Of a stretch of DNA of 64,000 nucleotides, positions 11,400 through 21,102 are shown piece after piece. The position numbers were made by a program, and so were the translations under genes. This DNA is from Orobanche coerulescens (Eukaryota; Streptophyta; Magnoliopsida; Lamiales; Orobanchaceae): contig CM065804.1 in NCBI GenBank assembly GCA_033398695.1, forward strand, positions 124,987,501 through 125,051,500. Reading direction: 5' to 3'. The stretch's first letter is position 1, and each line of letters begins with the position of its first letter. The notes beneath the pieces were generated by a model. That model had not been told where the DNA came from. It did no database searches and worked only from the letters and a program-made list of their open reading frames with translations.

Positions 11400-12086
11400 C
11401 TTAGAAACCATCACAAACTGCTATATTTCATAGTTGTGTGGCCATCAAGAATTTGAAATTTGATAGGATACAGATGGTTCATTTTCTTTATTCATGATCA
11501 TATCATATCAGAATCACTTATTTTTCATTCCAATGAAAGAAACACCCGAGGAAAATAGAATGTTCCAAAATTTCAACCCATGATCCAAACACAACTTGAG
11601 TTGGATGTTGAAAAATTACAATGATAACAGCTCATGTATCTACTAATATTACGAAGCGTTTGAGGGGTACAGCAACATATCTTGTTATTAGGATGCGCTA
11701 AAGGTTCTAGTTGCAGACATTTTCTTCATAACATTAGAGTCATCTCAACAATTCCCACGAAAATCTTTGGATGTTCAGCATTCGTTCACATGAAACCTCA
11801 TCTTTGTTGTCATCTCATCAGACCAGAAGTCTATAAATGAATATTTTTTATTGGGTGCTCTAATTATCAAAAGGTGTGAAAATGTTTTTCACCTATCAAA
11901 AGATAGGTATATTGATGCATGTAACACTTTCCAACACTCAATGTATGCAACACTTTCCAACACCAAACCTATATATCCTAAGCCTGTAGTTCAGGGGACT
12001 ACAGAGAGATTTCAGTTTTGAGAAGTCAACAATAATCATTATCCAACATCTCATTCTTTATCTCCAATTGTTCCGCTTAATGATCC
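11400..12086. other. Intron sequence, nothing recognised
   Basis: AT-rich, with no coding frame or terminal repeats seen. A short direct repeat (GTAACACTTTCCAACAC-like) occurs near 11920-11960. Confidence 0.5.
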
Positions 12087-12973
12087 CATAGTTGTTAAAC
12101 CCGAAAGGCGCACCAAGGGGATAATGGTTCCTATCGCCTGAGGCGCAAGGTGAGGCGCGCGCCTGACAAACGTAAGCTGCAAAAGGAAGGAGAAAATAAA
12201 AAAATTAAATTATAAAACTCATAAACACATTGAAAGAAAGTATAGCTATCCAAAAAAAAACATAAAAGTTAACAAAAACAAAGTGTCAAAACAATAAAAA
12301 CAAACTTTAAAAGTGTTAAAAAAATGTAATTATACAAAGGCAAGTCTAGCCGCACTGAGGGGCAGGTAAAAGGCGCACCGAGGCGCATGGTTATCAAGTC
12401 GTCAACTTTTCCATGACTAATCGTCCAGTCGGATTTTGCAAATAGTCACTGGATGACTTAATGATTTCAGAAGCCAATTTTTTTAACCTGAGAAACCGGA
12501 TTTTTACCCGAAACCCGACCCAAAAACTGGATCCAGAATTTAAAAGGGTTAAAGCGTAGTAAGACGTACACGTTTTGTCATCTCGTTCTATTCTCCCCCA
12601 ATTAGGTCTTCTTGTTCTCATCTCTCCGAGCGGCGAGTCACGGGTCTTCATATCTCCAGTAGTCCGGCTATGATCTATTACGGATATTTGTTGAATTTGA
12701 TCTATTATGTTAATTTTTTATGAAAACAATGAACTTGTTGCGTGTTTAGTTTATGTATTATATCTAATAAATATATGTATATGAACTTCTTGTCGACTTG
12801 ACACGACTAGTCCGTTGACTTGTCGTCCTGACTGTGCATGAGCGACGTGGCTCGGCTTGATGTTGTGATAACCATGCCGAGGCGCACCAAGGCGTACGCC
12901 TCACCCATGTTGCCCGCCTTTGTTCTGAGAGGCGATGAATGTTGTTTTCTACACGCCGCCTTTAACAACTATG
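12087..12973. mobile_element. Small hAT-like element with GGCGC subterminal repeats
   Basis: Ends CATAGTTGTTAAAC and TTTAACAACTATG are terminal inverted repeats. Both ends are rich in GAGGCGCACC-type repeats, unlike the AT-rich intron. Flanking 8-mers AATGATCC and GTTGAGCC match at only 5 of 8 bases, so the duplication is doubtful. A second element (12386-12876) sits inside it. Without that, the element is about 390 bp, close to its relative at 14061-14451. Confidence 0.75.
12386..12876. mobile_element. MITE nested in the small hAT-like element
   Basis: Ends CATGGTTATCA and TGATAACCATG are perfect 11-bp inverted repeats, flanked by perfect 8-bp duplications CCGAGGCG at 12378-12385 and 12877-12884. 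The duplication length marks the hAT superfamily. The 85-residue minus-strand ORF within has no recognisable domain and is probably chance. Confidence 0.88.
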
Positions 12974-13470
12974 GTTGAGCCTGCCACAGATTATTTACTT
13001 TCATGAAGGCTTCTTTTCTTGTTTATGCTATGGACTTGAATAGGGATCTATATGACTCTTTGAGCAAGTTCAACCAACATTCACTTCCAGTTACTTAAAA
13101 GCTATTATTGCTGATAATATTGTATTTCAGAGACATTAGTGCTTAAGTGTTTGTCAACTAGACCTAACTAGATTTAGCACAGTTATGATTCACTCATACT
13201 TGTTTCTATTGTTTTAAATCTTCAATTCTAGCAGTTAGCAGGTAAAAGAACTACCACTAATTTCACAAATATCTGTCTTGAGGGAGATGGTGAAAGTGGT
13301 TCTGACCATTATTTGCTAGCGCTGTGGTGCTGATTTGCTAATTAGTGATTTCTGCTCATCATATATTCATGATTTTCGTGTTTTCATGATTTAGATCGTT
13401 ATGCAAGGATGAGTCTTAAGTTGATTTTAACTGTGTATTGCATATTTGGATGGGTATCTTATCTTCACAG

Positions 13471-13579
13471 GATAGCTCGACATGTTCTTGTTCGATGTGT
13501 GGAACAGAATGGAAACGAAAATCCCAGTGGTGTACCCAGAAAAACTGAAAAAGATGCGCAATCAACAACCTTGATACTA
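13471..13579 (+). CDS. TPR gene exon
   Basis: Acceptor CTTCACAG. Encodes IARHVLVRCVEQNGNENPSG, then a polar linker with K and E, ending TTLIL at donor GTTAGT. The next exon (LQSLNALGSLKIMK) lies 18.7 kb away beyond the gypsy composite and joins in phase 0 to give a continuous hydrophobic helix ILLQSLNALG. This supports excision of the whole composite as intron. Confidence 0.8.
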
Positions 13580-13697
13580 GTTAGTGCCACATTTGTCTAA
13601 AATCATTCTTACACTGAAATAATCTGCTATACAGAACTTATGCTACTTTATGAATGATTTTTTGAAGGTAAATTTATACCAGATGTGATCCACACAT

Positions 13698-13809
13698 ACA
13701 CTCGCGTAAAAAAGATAAATTACTGTAAAAGCTTCTTTTCTAAAGAGTCCCCTACACTCGCGTAAAAAAGATAAATTACTGTAAAAGCTTCTTTTCTAAA
13801 GAGTCCCCT
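13698..13809. repeat. 56-bp tandem duplication
   Basis: Two consecutive 56-bp copies starting ACACTCGCGTAAAAAAGATA and ending AAAGAGTCCCCT, apparently identical, at the start of the 18.7-kb intron. Confidence 0.9.
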
Positions 13810-14060
13810 GGTTAATTTGAGTTTGCTTACATTTTTTGGCTTTATTTCGAAATAATGGGCTATTTTTGGGTCTTCGATTTATCAGTTGGAAGAAAAAAAA
13901 AGATTCTTATTGTATTTTCTAATCCAATAATCTGGTATCAGTATAAGCATGTAAATTTTGCTATTTTACTATAAGTCAGATTTATTCGAAATTTAAAACC
14001 TCTTACTTTGTTTTGTTTTTTTCTTTGTCTAGGTTAGCATTAACTTCAAAACATCATACC

Positions 14061-14451
14061 CATAGTTGTTAAAGGCGACCTACCAAAAAAATAGTTGTTA
14101 AAGGCGAAAGGCGCACCGAGGCGATAAGGGCTCCTATCGCTTGAGGCTCAAGGGAGGCGTGCGTCTCACAAACGTGAGGGGCGAAAGAAATAAAAAATAA
14201 AAAATAAATTAAATCATAAGATTCGTAAACACAATGAAAACAAATTATAACTATTCAAAAAAACATAAAAACGTAAAAGTTAACAAAAATAAAGTGTCAA
14301 TACAATACAAATAACCTTTAAAGGTGTTCAAAAAGAAATCCAGTGAAACCGAGGCGCGCGCCTCATCCACATCGCCCGCCTTTGGTCTTGAGAGGCGATG
14401 AGGGCTTTTTTCTATGCGCGTGTCGCCTGAGGCGAGCCTTTAACAACTATG
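14061..14451. mobile_element. Small hAT-like element (391 bp)
   Basis: Ends CATAGTTGTTAAAGGCG and CCTTTAACAACTATG are terminal inverted repeats. Flanks ATCATACC (14053-14060) and ATCATAGC (14452-14459) match at 7 of 8 positions, a decayed 8-bp duplication. Subterminal GGCGCACCGAGGCG repeats match the 12087-12973 element. The left tip is partly duplicated (ATAGTTGTTAAAGGCGA recurs at about 14092). Non-coding. Confidence 0.88.
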
Positions 14452-14578
14452 ATCATAGCTCAAATATTGTAGTTTAGTTCATCGAACGGATATATTTTAA
14501 ACCAAATTCTTTGAGCATTTGATAGGACATCTCTAGAAGCAAAATTGCGGAACAATGGAAAACTTCCTAGTTTGAAAC

Positions 14579-15166
14579 TGTAACACCCCCGATATATTCA
14601 GGAATATTACATCGTCGTAAATCCTTTACATAAGAATTTACAAGGCTGAAGGAAAGAAACTATGATAACCGATACCAACATACACAAGTAACTGACTTAA
14701 GAATTACAACAGTTCTGGATCAATACCGAAAATACAATATCCAAAGGAGGAACATCACCGAAATCAATTATTACAACGACAACGTACTCGAATACTTATT
14801 AAGAGTAACGCAAACAACAGACTATTACACCCGGCCGGAACATCACTCTGCACCCTCGTCGTCGTGCAGCTCCAGTGGTTGTTTCCCTGCCCTCCTGGAT
14901 ACTGAACATAAACAAATGTTCACCCGTGAAGGGGTTAGCACAACGATGCTAGTACAAGTACAATAATCGTACAACAATGATGTAATCAACAATAATCATA
15001 ACAAATTTCTCTAACGAGAAATAACAACACATCACATCATAACAGTCTCAACATACTGATGGTATTCCAACGATCCAGCGCACACAGCTATAGATTCCCA
15101 TGATGATCCCGTCGGACCATCGCATGGTGGAACTACCTGTCCAACGATCCAGCGCACACAGCTATA
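14579..15166 (-). repeat. LTR-A fragment (3' part of a gypsy LTR)
   Basis: Starts TGTAACACCCCCGATATATT as do LTR-B, C and D and runs 588 bp, stopping at CAGCTATA where hAT sequence begins. It differs from B and C: it keeps a stretch near 14700 and a doubled unit of about 70 bp (CCAACGATCCAGCGCACACA, twice at about 15067-15166) that B and C lack and LTR-D has. It therefore looks like the older LTR form. Confidence 0.88.
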
Positions 15167-16451
15167 TATCTTGTAACATTTTTTTAAAAGCGTCTTTTAC
15201 CAAACTTATTTCGGGTACCGCTAATCCGTCTTGCACAACCAAGTTTATAATGTGTGCAACACATCGACTATGATAAAAAATACCCTTCAAAGGCGGTTTA
15301 TATGTTAATATTAATTTTTTTACCGCATTTGTATTATTAGACGCGTTATCAAATGAGATCGAAAAAACTTTTTCTTGTAAGTTAAAGTTATTTATTACAT
15401 TTTGTAACATATGAAATGAATTTTGACCCGTGTGAGGGTACTCAAAATTTTCAAAAGCAATCGTACGCTTCATCATTAGCCATGAATCGCGATCAATCCA
15501 ATGTGCGGTAACACAAAGGTATGAACCGGTCAAACCATGAGGTGCCGACCAAACATCGGTTGTTAAGTTTACATTTGTATTTAAGTTTGCAAAACCGTTT
15601 ACTAGTTCTATTTTAGCCTTTTTCCATAATTTAATACAATCACGTCTAAGAGTAGCACGACTTACTTGTTTATATCGCGGTTGAAGAGTATTTTGAATCA
15701 CCTTAGTCAATCGAGGGTTATCGAAGTGGTTGAACGGCAAACCTTCTTGAATCACGTAGCTTGCAAATTGTTGTCGGCACCGCTCCGCCTCGTATGTAAA
15801 AAGACCCCCCTCTCGTGACATAGATGCTTGGCCGCTTAGAAACGGATTTGAGTCCTTCGCAATACTTGTCGGTATGCATCTTCAACGTCGTGTTGGATTC
15901 ATGTTTCAAAAATTTACCGCAATGTTTACAATGAGCCTTAAGTTGCCCATCCGACAACTTCACGAGGTTGAAATTACACCAAATTTTTGGGTTTCGGGTT
16001 GTTTCTATAACTTCAACAATCTCGTGTGCATTCGTGGAAGCGGAAGAAGATTGAGTTGCCATTTGAATTGAGAGAAACGAGATTTTTGTAAGTTTTTTTA
16101 GTACTTGAAGAGTGTTTGAGTATTGTGACTAAACCAAAACTCAAATAGGCTATTTATAGTTGATTAGGGATGGCAAAATGGTAAAAAAAAAAGGCACAAA
16201 ACGGTCATATTTTTGAAAAAAACGAAGCGTAACGGTACACTGAAAAAAAACGATTTCTAACCGGTTTTTCCAACCCGGTTTCCGAAACCGGTTCCACCAA
16301 AACCCGACCCGAACCGGTTTCTAACGGGAAAATGGAAAACCGGGTAGAAACCGCCGGTTTTTATACAACCCAAACCGGTTTTGGTCAAAAACCGGTTTTG
16401 ACCGGTTTCGGTTTCATTTTTTTTTTCGGTTTCGGTTTTTTTGCCCACCTA
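15167..16451 (-). pseudogene. Truncated copy of the gag-inserted hAT transposon
   Basis: Near-identical to 26957-28238, at an offset of 11,787-11,790 bp. It includes the transposase N-terminus: start MATQSSSASTNAHEIVEVIE at 16062, BED finger HCKHCGKFLKHE, and downstream LTTDVWSAPHGLTGSYLCVT and FDNASNNTNAVKKLI. A patch at 15823-15842 differs from the intact copy and shifts the frame, splitting the ORF (16062-15718 and 15821-15162). It is cut at about 15166 and fused to LTR-A through a TATA-like microhomology. Confidence 0.9.
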
Positions 16452-17117
16452 TATCAGAAAGTACTGAGCAATAGAGGCTCTCCGGTGGTCTGGGCAATTA
16501 ATTCCGGCAAAAATTTTCTCCAATTCCTTCAACCAATGGTCCCATGTGGGAGTCTCAGAAAAGCCGTTGAATTTAGGTGGTTGCATCTTTGCCACCTCTT
16601 GCAGCCATCGGTCGCCTCGATTTCCCATGTCTGGGATCCCTTGTTGTCCATCTCTCTGTTGTAATCCTACCGCCACCTGCATTCGGTCTACGACTTGGGC
16701 GAACTGCGTCATCTGGTTCACCACCTGACGAAGGATTTCGGGACAGCAGGTTCCGGTTCATTATTAATAGATCTTTGTGGCTCGCCTGAGCTATGACTGG
16801 CGTGATTAGAAGGCGACACTTCCCTTTCAGCATTCCTTCGTCCGCGTCCGCGTCCGCGACCACGTCTACGTCCGCCTCTCAACATACTGTAAGCATAAAT
16901 ACTTAATATACAGGAAACAATACCGTTCTAATGTTCAAGTATAAAGAGATACATGTAAAGAACGAGATAGAGTTTAGGAACTTACAACCACCGCTCGCAC
17001 GAAGACGTAGGCAGTACAGTGATGTTATTCGCGGCCGGTTACCTCAAAAGACATTCCTGACCCCTATTTTAACCCAATGGCCAAGATATCCATAATCTTA
17101 GCTCCGATACCATATTC
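16452..17117 (-). pseudogene. gypsy gag N-terminal fragment and 5' leader (second unit)
   Basis: Apparently identical to 28239-28904. It encodes an Arg/Gly-rich N-terminus (MLRGGRRRGRGRGRGRR, start near 16887) and, in another frame, VNQMTQFAQVVDRMQV with DRWLQEVAKMQPPKFNGF and HWLKELEKIFAGINCP, the usual gypsy gag pattern. The frame shift before VNQMTQ shows a small indel. It is interrupted by hAT DNA after QYFL. Confidence 0.88.
17101..17112 (-). other. Primer-binding site (initiator tRNA-Met type)
   Basis: Reads TGGTATCGGAGC on the minus strand, five bases after the end of LTR-B. It matches the common TGGTATCAGAGC initiator tRNA-Met site with one difference, which shows LTR-B acting as a 5' LTR for the left unit. 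Confidence 0.85.
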
Positions 17118-18142
17118 TGTAACACCCCCGATATATTCAGGAATATTACAGCGCCGTAAATCCTGTACATAAGAATTTACAAGGCTGAAGGAAAGAAACT
17201 ATGATAACCGATACCAACATACACAAGTAACTGACTTAATACCGAAAATACAATATCCAAAGGAGGAACATCACCGAAATCAATTATTACAACGACAACG
17301 TACTCGAATACTTATTAAGAGTAACGCAAACAACAGACAATTACACCCTGCCGGAACATCACTCTGCACCCTCGTCGTCGTGCAGCTCCAGTGGTTGTTT
17401 TTCTGCCCTCCTGGATCCCGAACATAAACAAATGTTCACCCCCGAAGGGGTTAGCACAACGATGCTAGTGCTAGTACGAGTACAATAATCGTACAACAAT
17501 GATGTAATCAACAATAATCATAACAAATTTCTCCAACGAGAAATAACAACACATATCACGTCATAACAGTCTCAACATACTGATGGTATTCCAACGATCC
17601 AGCGCACACAGCTATAGATTCCCATGATGATTCCCGTCAGATCAACGCATGGTGGACATTTAATCACAACACATGTACATAATATAATCACAACATAAGT
17701 GTTACAATATATACAATTCTAATTAAAGTACTTGCCTCGATTTGATGACAAGAATAAAACTCCCACAAATACCGAAACGCTCGGAGGTCGCCCCCTTCGA
17801 TCAATCACGTTGCTAAGCTCGAACCTTAACAACAGAAATAATATAGAATTCATCTCATGTCGAACGAACATCTAACAATCCAAATTACGGTCGAAAGTTC
17901 ATAAAAACGTAATCTGCGTGGCTTGCTTAACGCACGCTACGTATCCTATGTAGCGTACGTTAAGGCTACCTATTAGCGCACGCAATAATACGAAGTCTAG
18001 CGTACGCTAACCATGCACTGTCAGTACCTCACTGATCAGTCGATTGACTCGTCTGATGATATAACGCACGTTATGTTCCAAGCGTAGCGTACGTTAACTT
18101 ATGCCCGATAGCGCACGTTAACTATAAAGCTTAGCGCAGGCT

Positions 18143-18767
18143 CAGTGTTCTAAAAAGCGGCCGCCTAGGCGCTAGAAGGTGGCCCTCCGCCCCGACTACC
18201 CCCTAATCGGTTCTGCCAGGCGGCTCGGAGGGTCCTAGGCGGGTCCTAGGCGGGCTAGGCGGGTCCTAGGCAGGCTAGGCGGGTCCTAGGTTTTCTTTTC
18301 TGTCCAGATTTTTTTTCCATCTGTCCAGATTTTTTTTCCTTTTCTATTTTATTTTTTAACGTTTTGTCTAAAAACATTGTAACAAGAGAGCTCCATGAAG
18401 AAGACTTTGTGTCGGATGATGACTCGGAAGAGGAGGAAAATGATGAAGAGTATGACTATGAGTCCGATGGAGAACATATATTGGAGGAAGGATATGGAGA
18501 TGAGGAAGACATGGAAATTTGACTTTAATTTGTGACTTTTGCTTTTTGAATGTTTTTTTTTTCAAGACTATTGGAATGTTGTTTTTTTCCAAGACTACTT
18601 TTGAAAAGAATATTATTATGCATTTTGTATGCATATATAAAACTAAATAAAATATAAAATATATAAAAAAACGCCTAGCGCCTAGCCGCCTAGGCGCCGC
18701 CTCCAAGGCCTAGGCGCTAGAAGGTCCCCGTCCGCCCGCCTACCGCCTAGCGCCTTTTAGAACATTG
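18143..18767 (+). mobile_element. hAT derivative in LTR-B carrying a transposase tail
   Basis: Ends CAGTGTTCTAAAA...TTTTAGAACATTG. 8-bp duplication CGCAGGCT (18135-18142) / CGCACGCT (18768-18775), 7 of 8. LTR-D (about 54260) has the empty site with one CGCACGCT. Both ends are packed with CCTAGGCG/GCCTAGGC repeats. On the + strand 18373-18522 encodes 49 residues ending DEEDMEI and TGA, with acidic blocks DFVSDDDSEEEENDEEYDYE as at the C-terminus of plant hAT transposases. It is thus an internally deleted hAT element. Confidence 0.88.
18373..18522 (+). pseudogene. hAT transposase acidic C-terminal remnant
   Basis: Fifty codons open to TGA: NIVTRELHEEDFVSDDDSEE and onward to GYGDEEDMEI. The composition resembles the acidic tail of the hAT transposase at 4140-3980. 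No start or upstream domain remains. The same remnant is at 30139-30288. Confidence 0.7.
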
Positions 18768-19856
18768 CGCACGCTAAACATGTATGACAGTTCTTCCCTG
18801 GGCAGTCGACTGTTCTAACTGTGATGAAACTTACGAAATCTTCAGTGATTAATGTATGTTATCTCCATGCATATTACGTTCATCTTATTACGAATGATTT
18901 CACGGATTCAAACATCTTCGAGATACAAGGGTACGTATAATTATCACAACACCATATTCCATCTTGATTACAATTCTCATGCGAAGTTTGGTGTTCTTAA
19001 GGTCGATGCACTAGATTCCAATATCATCATTACATCCCGATTTAACCATGAAGATGAACTAACAATTCCAACTTATAAGAACAGATGCAAATCTTCTATG
19101 CTTCTTTCCTAAGTCCTTCTAACAAAAGTGACATCAACTTTACGTCTACGATCAATATGGTAACGTTATCAATACGGATAATCAATCTCAGGATATTTCT
19201 CTCATCATTCGACGTGGTAGGATGCTAATCATGATGTTTCCAACGATGATATCTTAAGCATAAACATTCTAACTTCTAAACATGATGTTGTTTGGATAAT
19301 TCATCAATGGAACTCAATATCTTGATAGTATGATCTTCATATCCTTAAGAACACGAATTCAAGGTTGGAAGTAGTATAACATACCTTAAGATGAAGAAAA
19401 CACCGAGACAACAAGTAGAATCTGACTCCGGTTGCTTGTTTGCCAAATCAAGACGTTTCTCCACTCCAATGATCAATCACAAGTGACATCCAATCTTCAA
19501 TGATTAAGTGGAGGTGGTCTATATGAGTTTAAGAAGGAGGGAAGGTTCTCTGGACTATCAAGAAATGAGGACGAGTGAAGGGAACAAGAAGAAATGGAGT
19601 GCTGTCCCTTATATAAAGTTTCTGCACGATAGCTGATTAGCGCACGCTATCATATTGTCCTTAGCGCACGTTAATTAGCGTTGACTCCAAAACTGTCCAG
19701 GTTCACCCGCGGGAATCTTATCCGAGCTGGTCGGCGCATGTGCTAGCCGCTTAGTTCAATAATTGACTGTCTAACGCTCGCAAGTCCTCGTTCGTAGCGT
19801 GCGCTAGTTTTGGCCGATAACGTACGTTAAGCTACATTCTTAGCGTACGTTATCAC

Positions 19857-20839
19857 CATAGTTGTTAGAGGCGCGCCCGAGGCGCGAGGCGCTAGGGGCG
19901 CCAAGAGCAGCGCCTCCTGGAAGGCGAGGCGGGCGCGGGGAGGGAGGCGGGCGCCTTTGTGCGCCTAGCGCGCCTCAGGCGCGCCTCTCTCCCATCTTCA
20001 TTTTCAACCTTCAAAATTAGGGTTTATTGGTAAGTTTTGGCTATTTTTTATTTTTATTTCAGTTTTCTTTTTGGCAACTTATTGTATAATATAATATGTA
20101 ATATGATTTATCATATTTACAGCTTTGTGTATCTAAAGATTATATTTTCTGTTTTTATGTTTATTTTTCTGTTTTTTTTCATTATTTTTTAATTTCTCAT
20201 TTGATTAATATGTGATATGATTTATCATATTTTCAGCTTTTTTGTATCTAAAGATTATATTTTCCGTTTTTATGTTTATTTTTCTGTTTTTTTTTCATTA
20301 TTTTTTAATTTCACATTTGATTAATATGTGATATGATTTATCATATTTTTAGTTTTTTTTGTATCTAATGATTATATTTTCTGTTTTTATGTTTATTTTT
20401 CTGTTTTTTTCATTATTTTTTAATTTCTCATTTGATTAATATTGTTATCTATATTTAACTTATATCTCTTTCTTTCTTGTAATGCATTTCTTATAGTATT
20501 TTATGTCTCTTTTATGTTGTTTTTATTAAATTTTCTGTTTTATTTTAATTATTTGTCATTTATCTCTTTAAGAAGTGTTGAACCTAAACATGTCTTTTGT
20601 GTGTTGGTTTTTGTTGGTTATGTGTTGATTTTTGTTGATTATGTGATTTATTATTGAAGTTGAAGTTAAACTTTATGTTTTGGAATTCTTAGACTTGATT
20701 ACATGAATTCTGTTTTCTTATTAATTTTTAATTAATTTTGCACCTCTGTTCAAGAGGCGCGCGCCTCGGGCGCGCCTCTCGCCTCAGGCGCTAGGGCAGT
20801 CTTTGCGCCTCTGTGCGCCTCTCGCCTCTAACAACTATG
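19857..20839. mobile_element. hAT-type non-autonomous element in LTR-B only
   Basis: Ends CATAGTTGTTAGAGGCG and CGCCTCTAACAACTATG are perfect inverted repeats. The 8-bp duplication GTTATCAC at 19849-19856 and 20840-20847 is perfect. LTR-C has the empty site (ACGTTATCACGTG, about 31612) and LTR-D a diverged empty site. GGCGCG-rich ends flank an AT-rich core containing three copies of a 115-bp tandem repeat. It belongs to the same end-sequence group as 12087-12973 and 14061-14451. Non-coding. Confidence 0.95.
20104..20450. repeat. About 115-bp tandem repeat, three copies
   Basis: Units start at TGATTTATCATATTT (20104, 20218, 20334) and contain GTATCTAAAGATTATATTTT and poly-T tracts. It is the AT-rich core of the 19857-20839 element. 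Confidence 0.85.
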
Positions 20840-21102
20840 GTTATCACGTGTTTGCATGAGACTATACTCATGTACAAAGATACAATTATGAGAAATATCA
20901 TACTCCAATTATCGAGATCACAATTTCGAATAATACAGGGTTCAATAACAGTTGAAATACACAATAATAAATCCGGATATTACATACTCTCCTACTAAGA
21001 AGGAGTTTCGTCCCGAAACTCAAGACGAAATAACTCTGGATATCTGGACTTCATGCTCTCTTCCGTTTCCCAAGTGGCTTCTTCCACTCCGTGGCGTGAC
21101 CA

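Larger units (their letters stand above)
17118..20984 (-). repeat. LTR-B (3.87 kb), shared between two gypsy units
   Basis: Begins TGTAACACCCCC and ends CCGGATATTACA, with a primer site on the left and a polypurine-like stretch (minus strand AGTAGGAGAG) on the right, so it is the 5' LTR of the left unit and the 3' LTR of the right unit. Its first 810 bp or so match LTR-C without visible change; differences begin near 17933. It contains a hAT derivative (18143-18767) and a further hAT-type element (19857-20839) absent from LTR-C. TAGCGYACGYTA-like palindromes are frequent. Confidence 0.92.

Noticed and set aside
12394..12651. 85-residue minus-strand ORF in the nested MITE
   Set aside because: No domain, and the element is non-autonomous by size.
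16332..16664. Plus-strand ORFs antisense to hAT and gag (also 28119-28451)
   Set aside because: Shadows of the minus-strand coding regions; composition is set by ACCGG repeats.
18368..18706. Minus-strand 112-residue ORF with hydrophobic stretch (also 30134-30469)
   Set aside because: Antisense to the acidic hAT transposase tail; no domain.
18852..19112. 86-residue ORF repeated in LTR-B and LTR-C, with a shorter relative in LTR-D
   Set aside because: Preserved only because the LTRs are similar; no start context, no known domain, and the LTR-D version is shortened.
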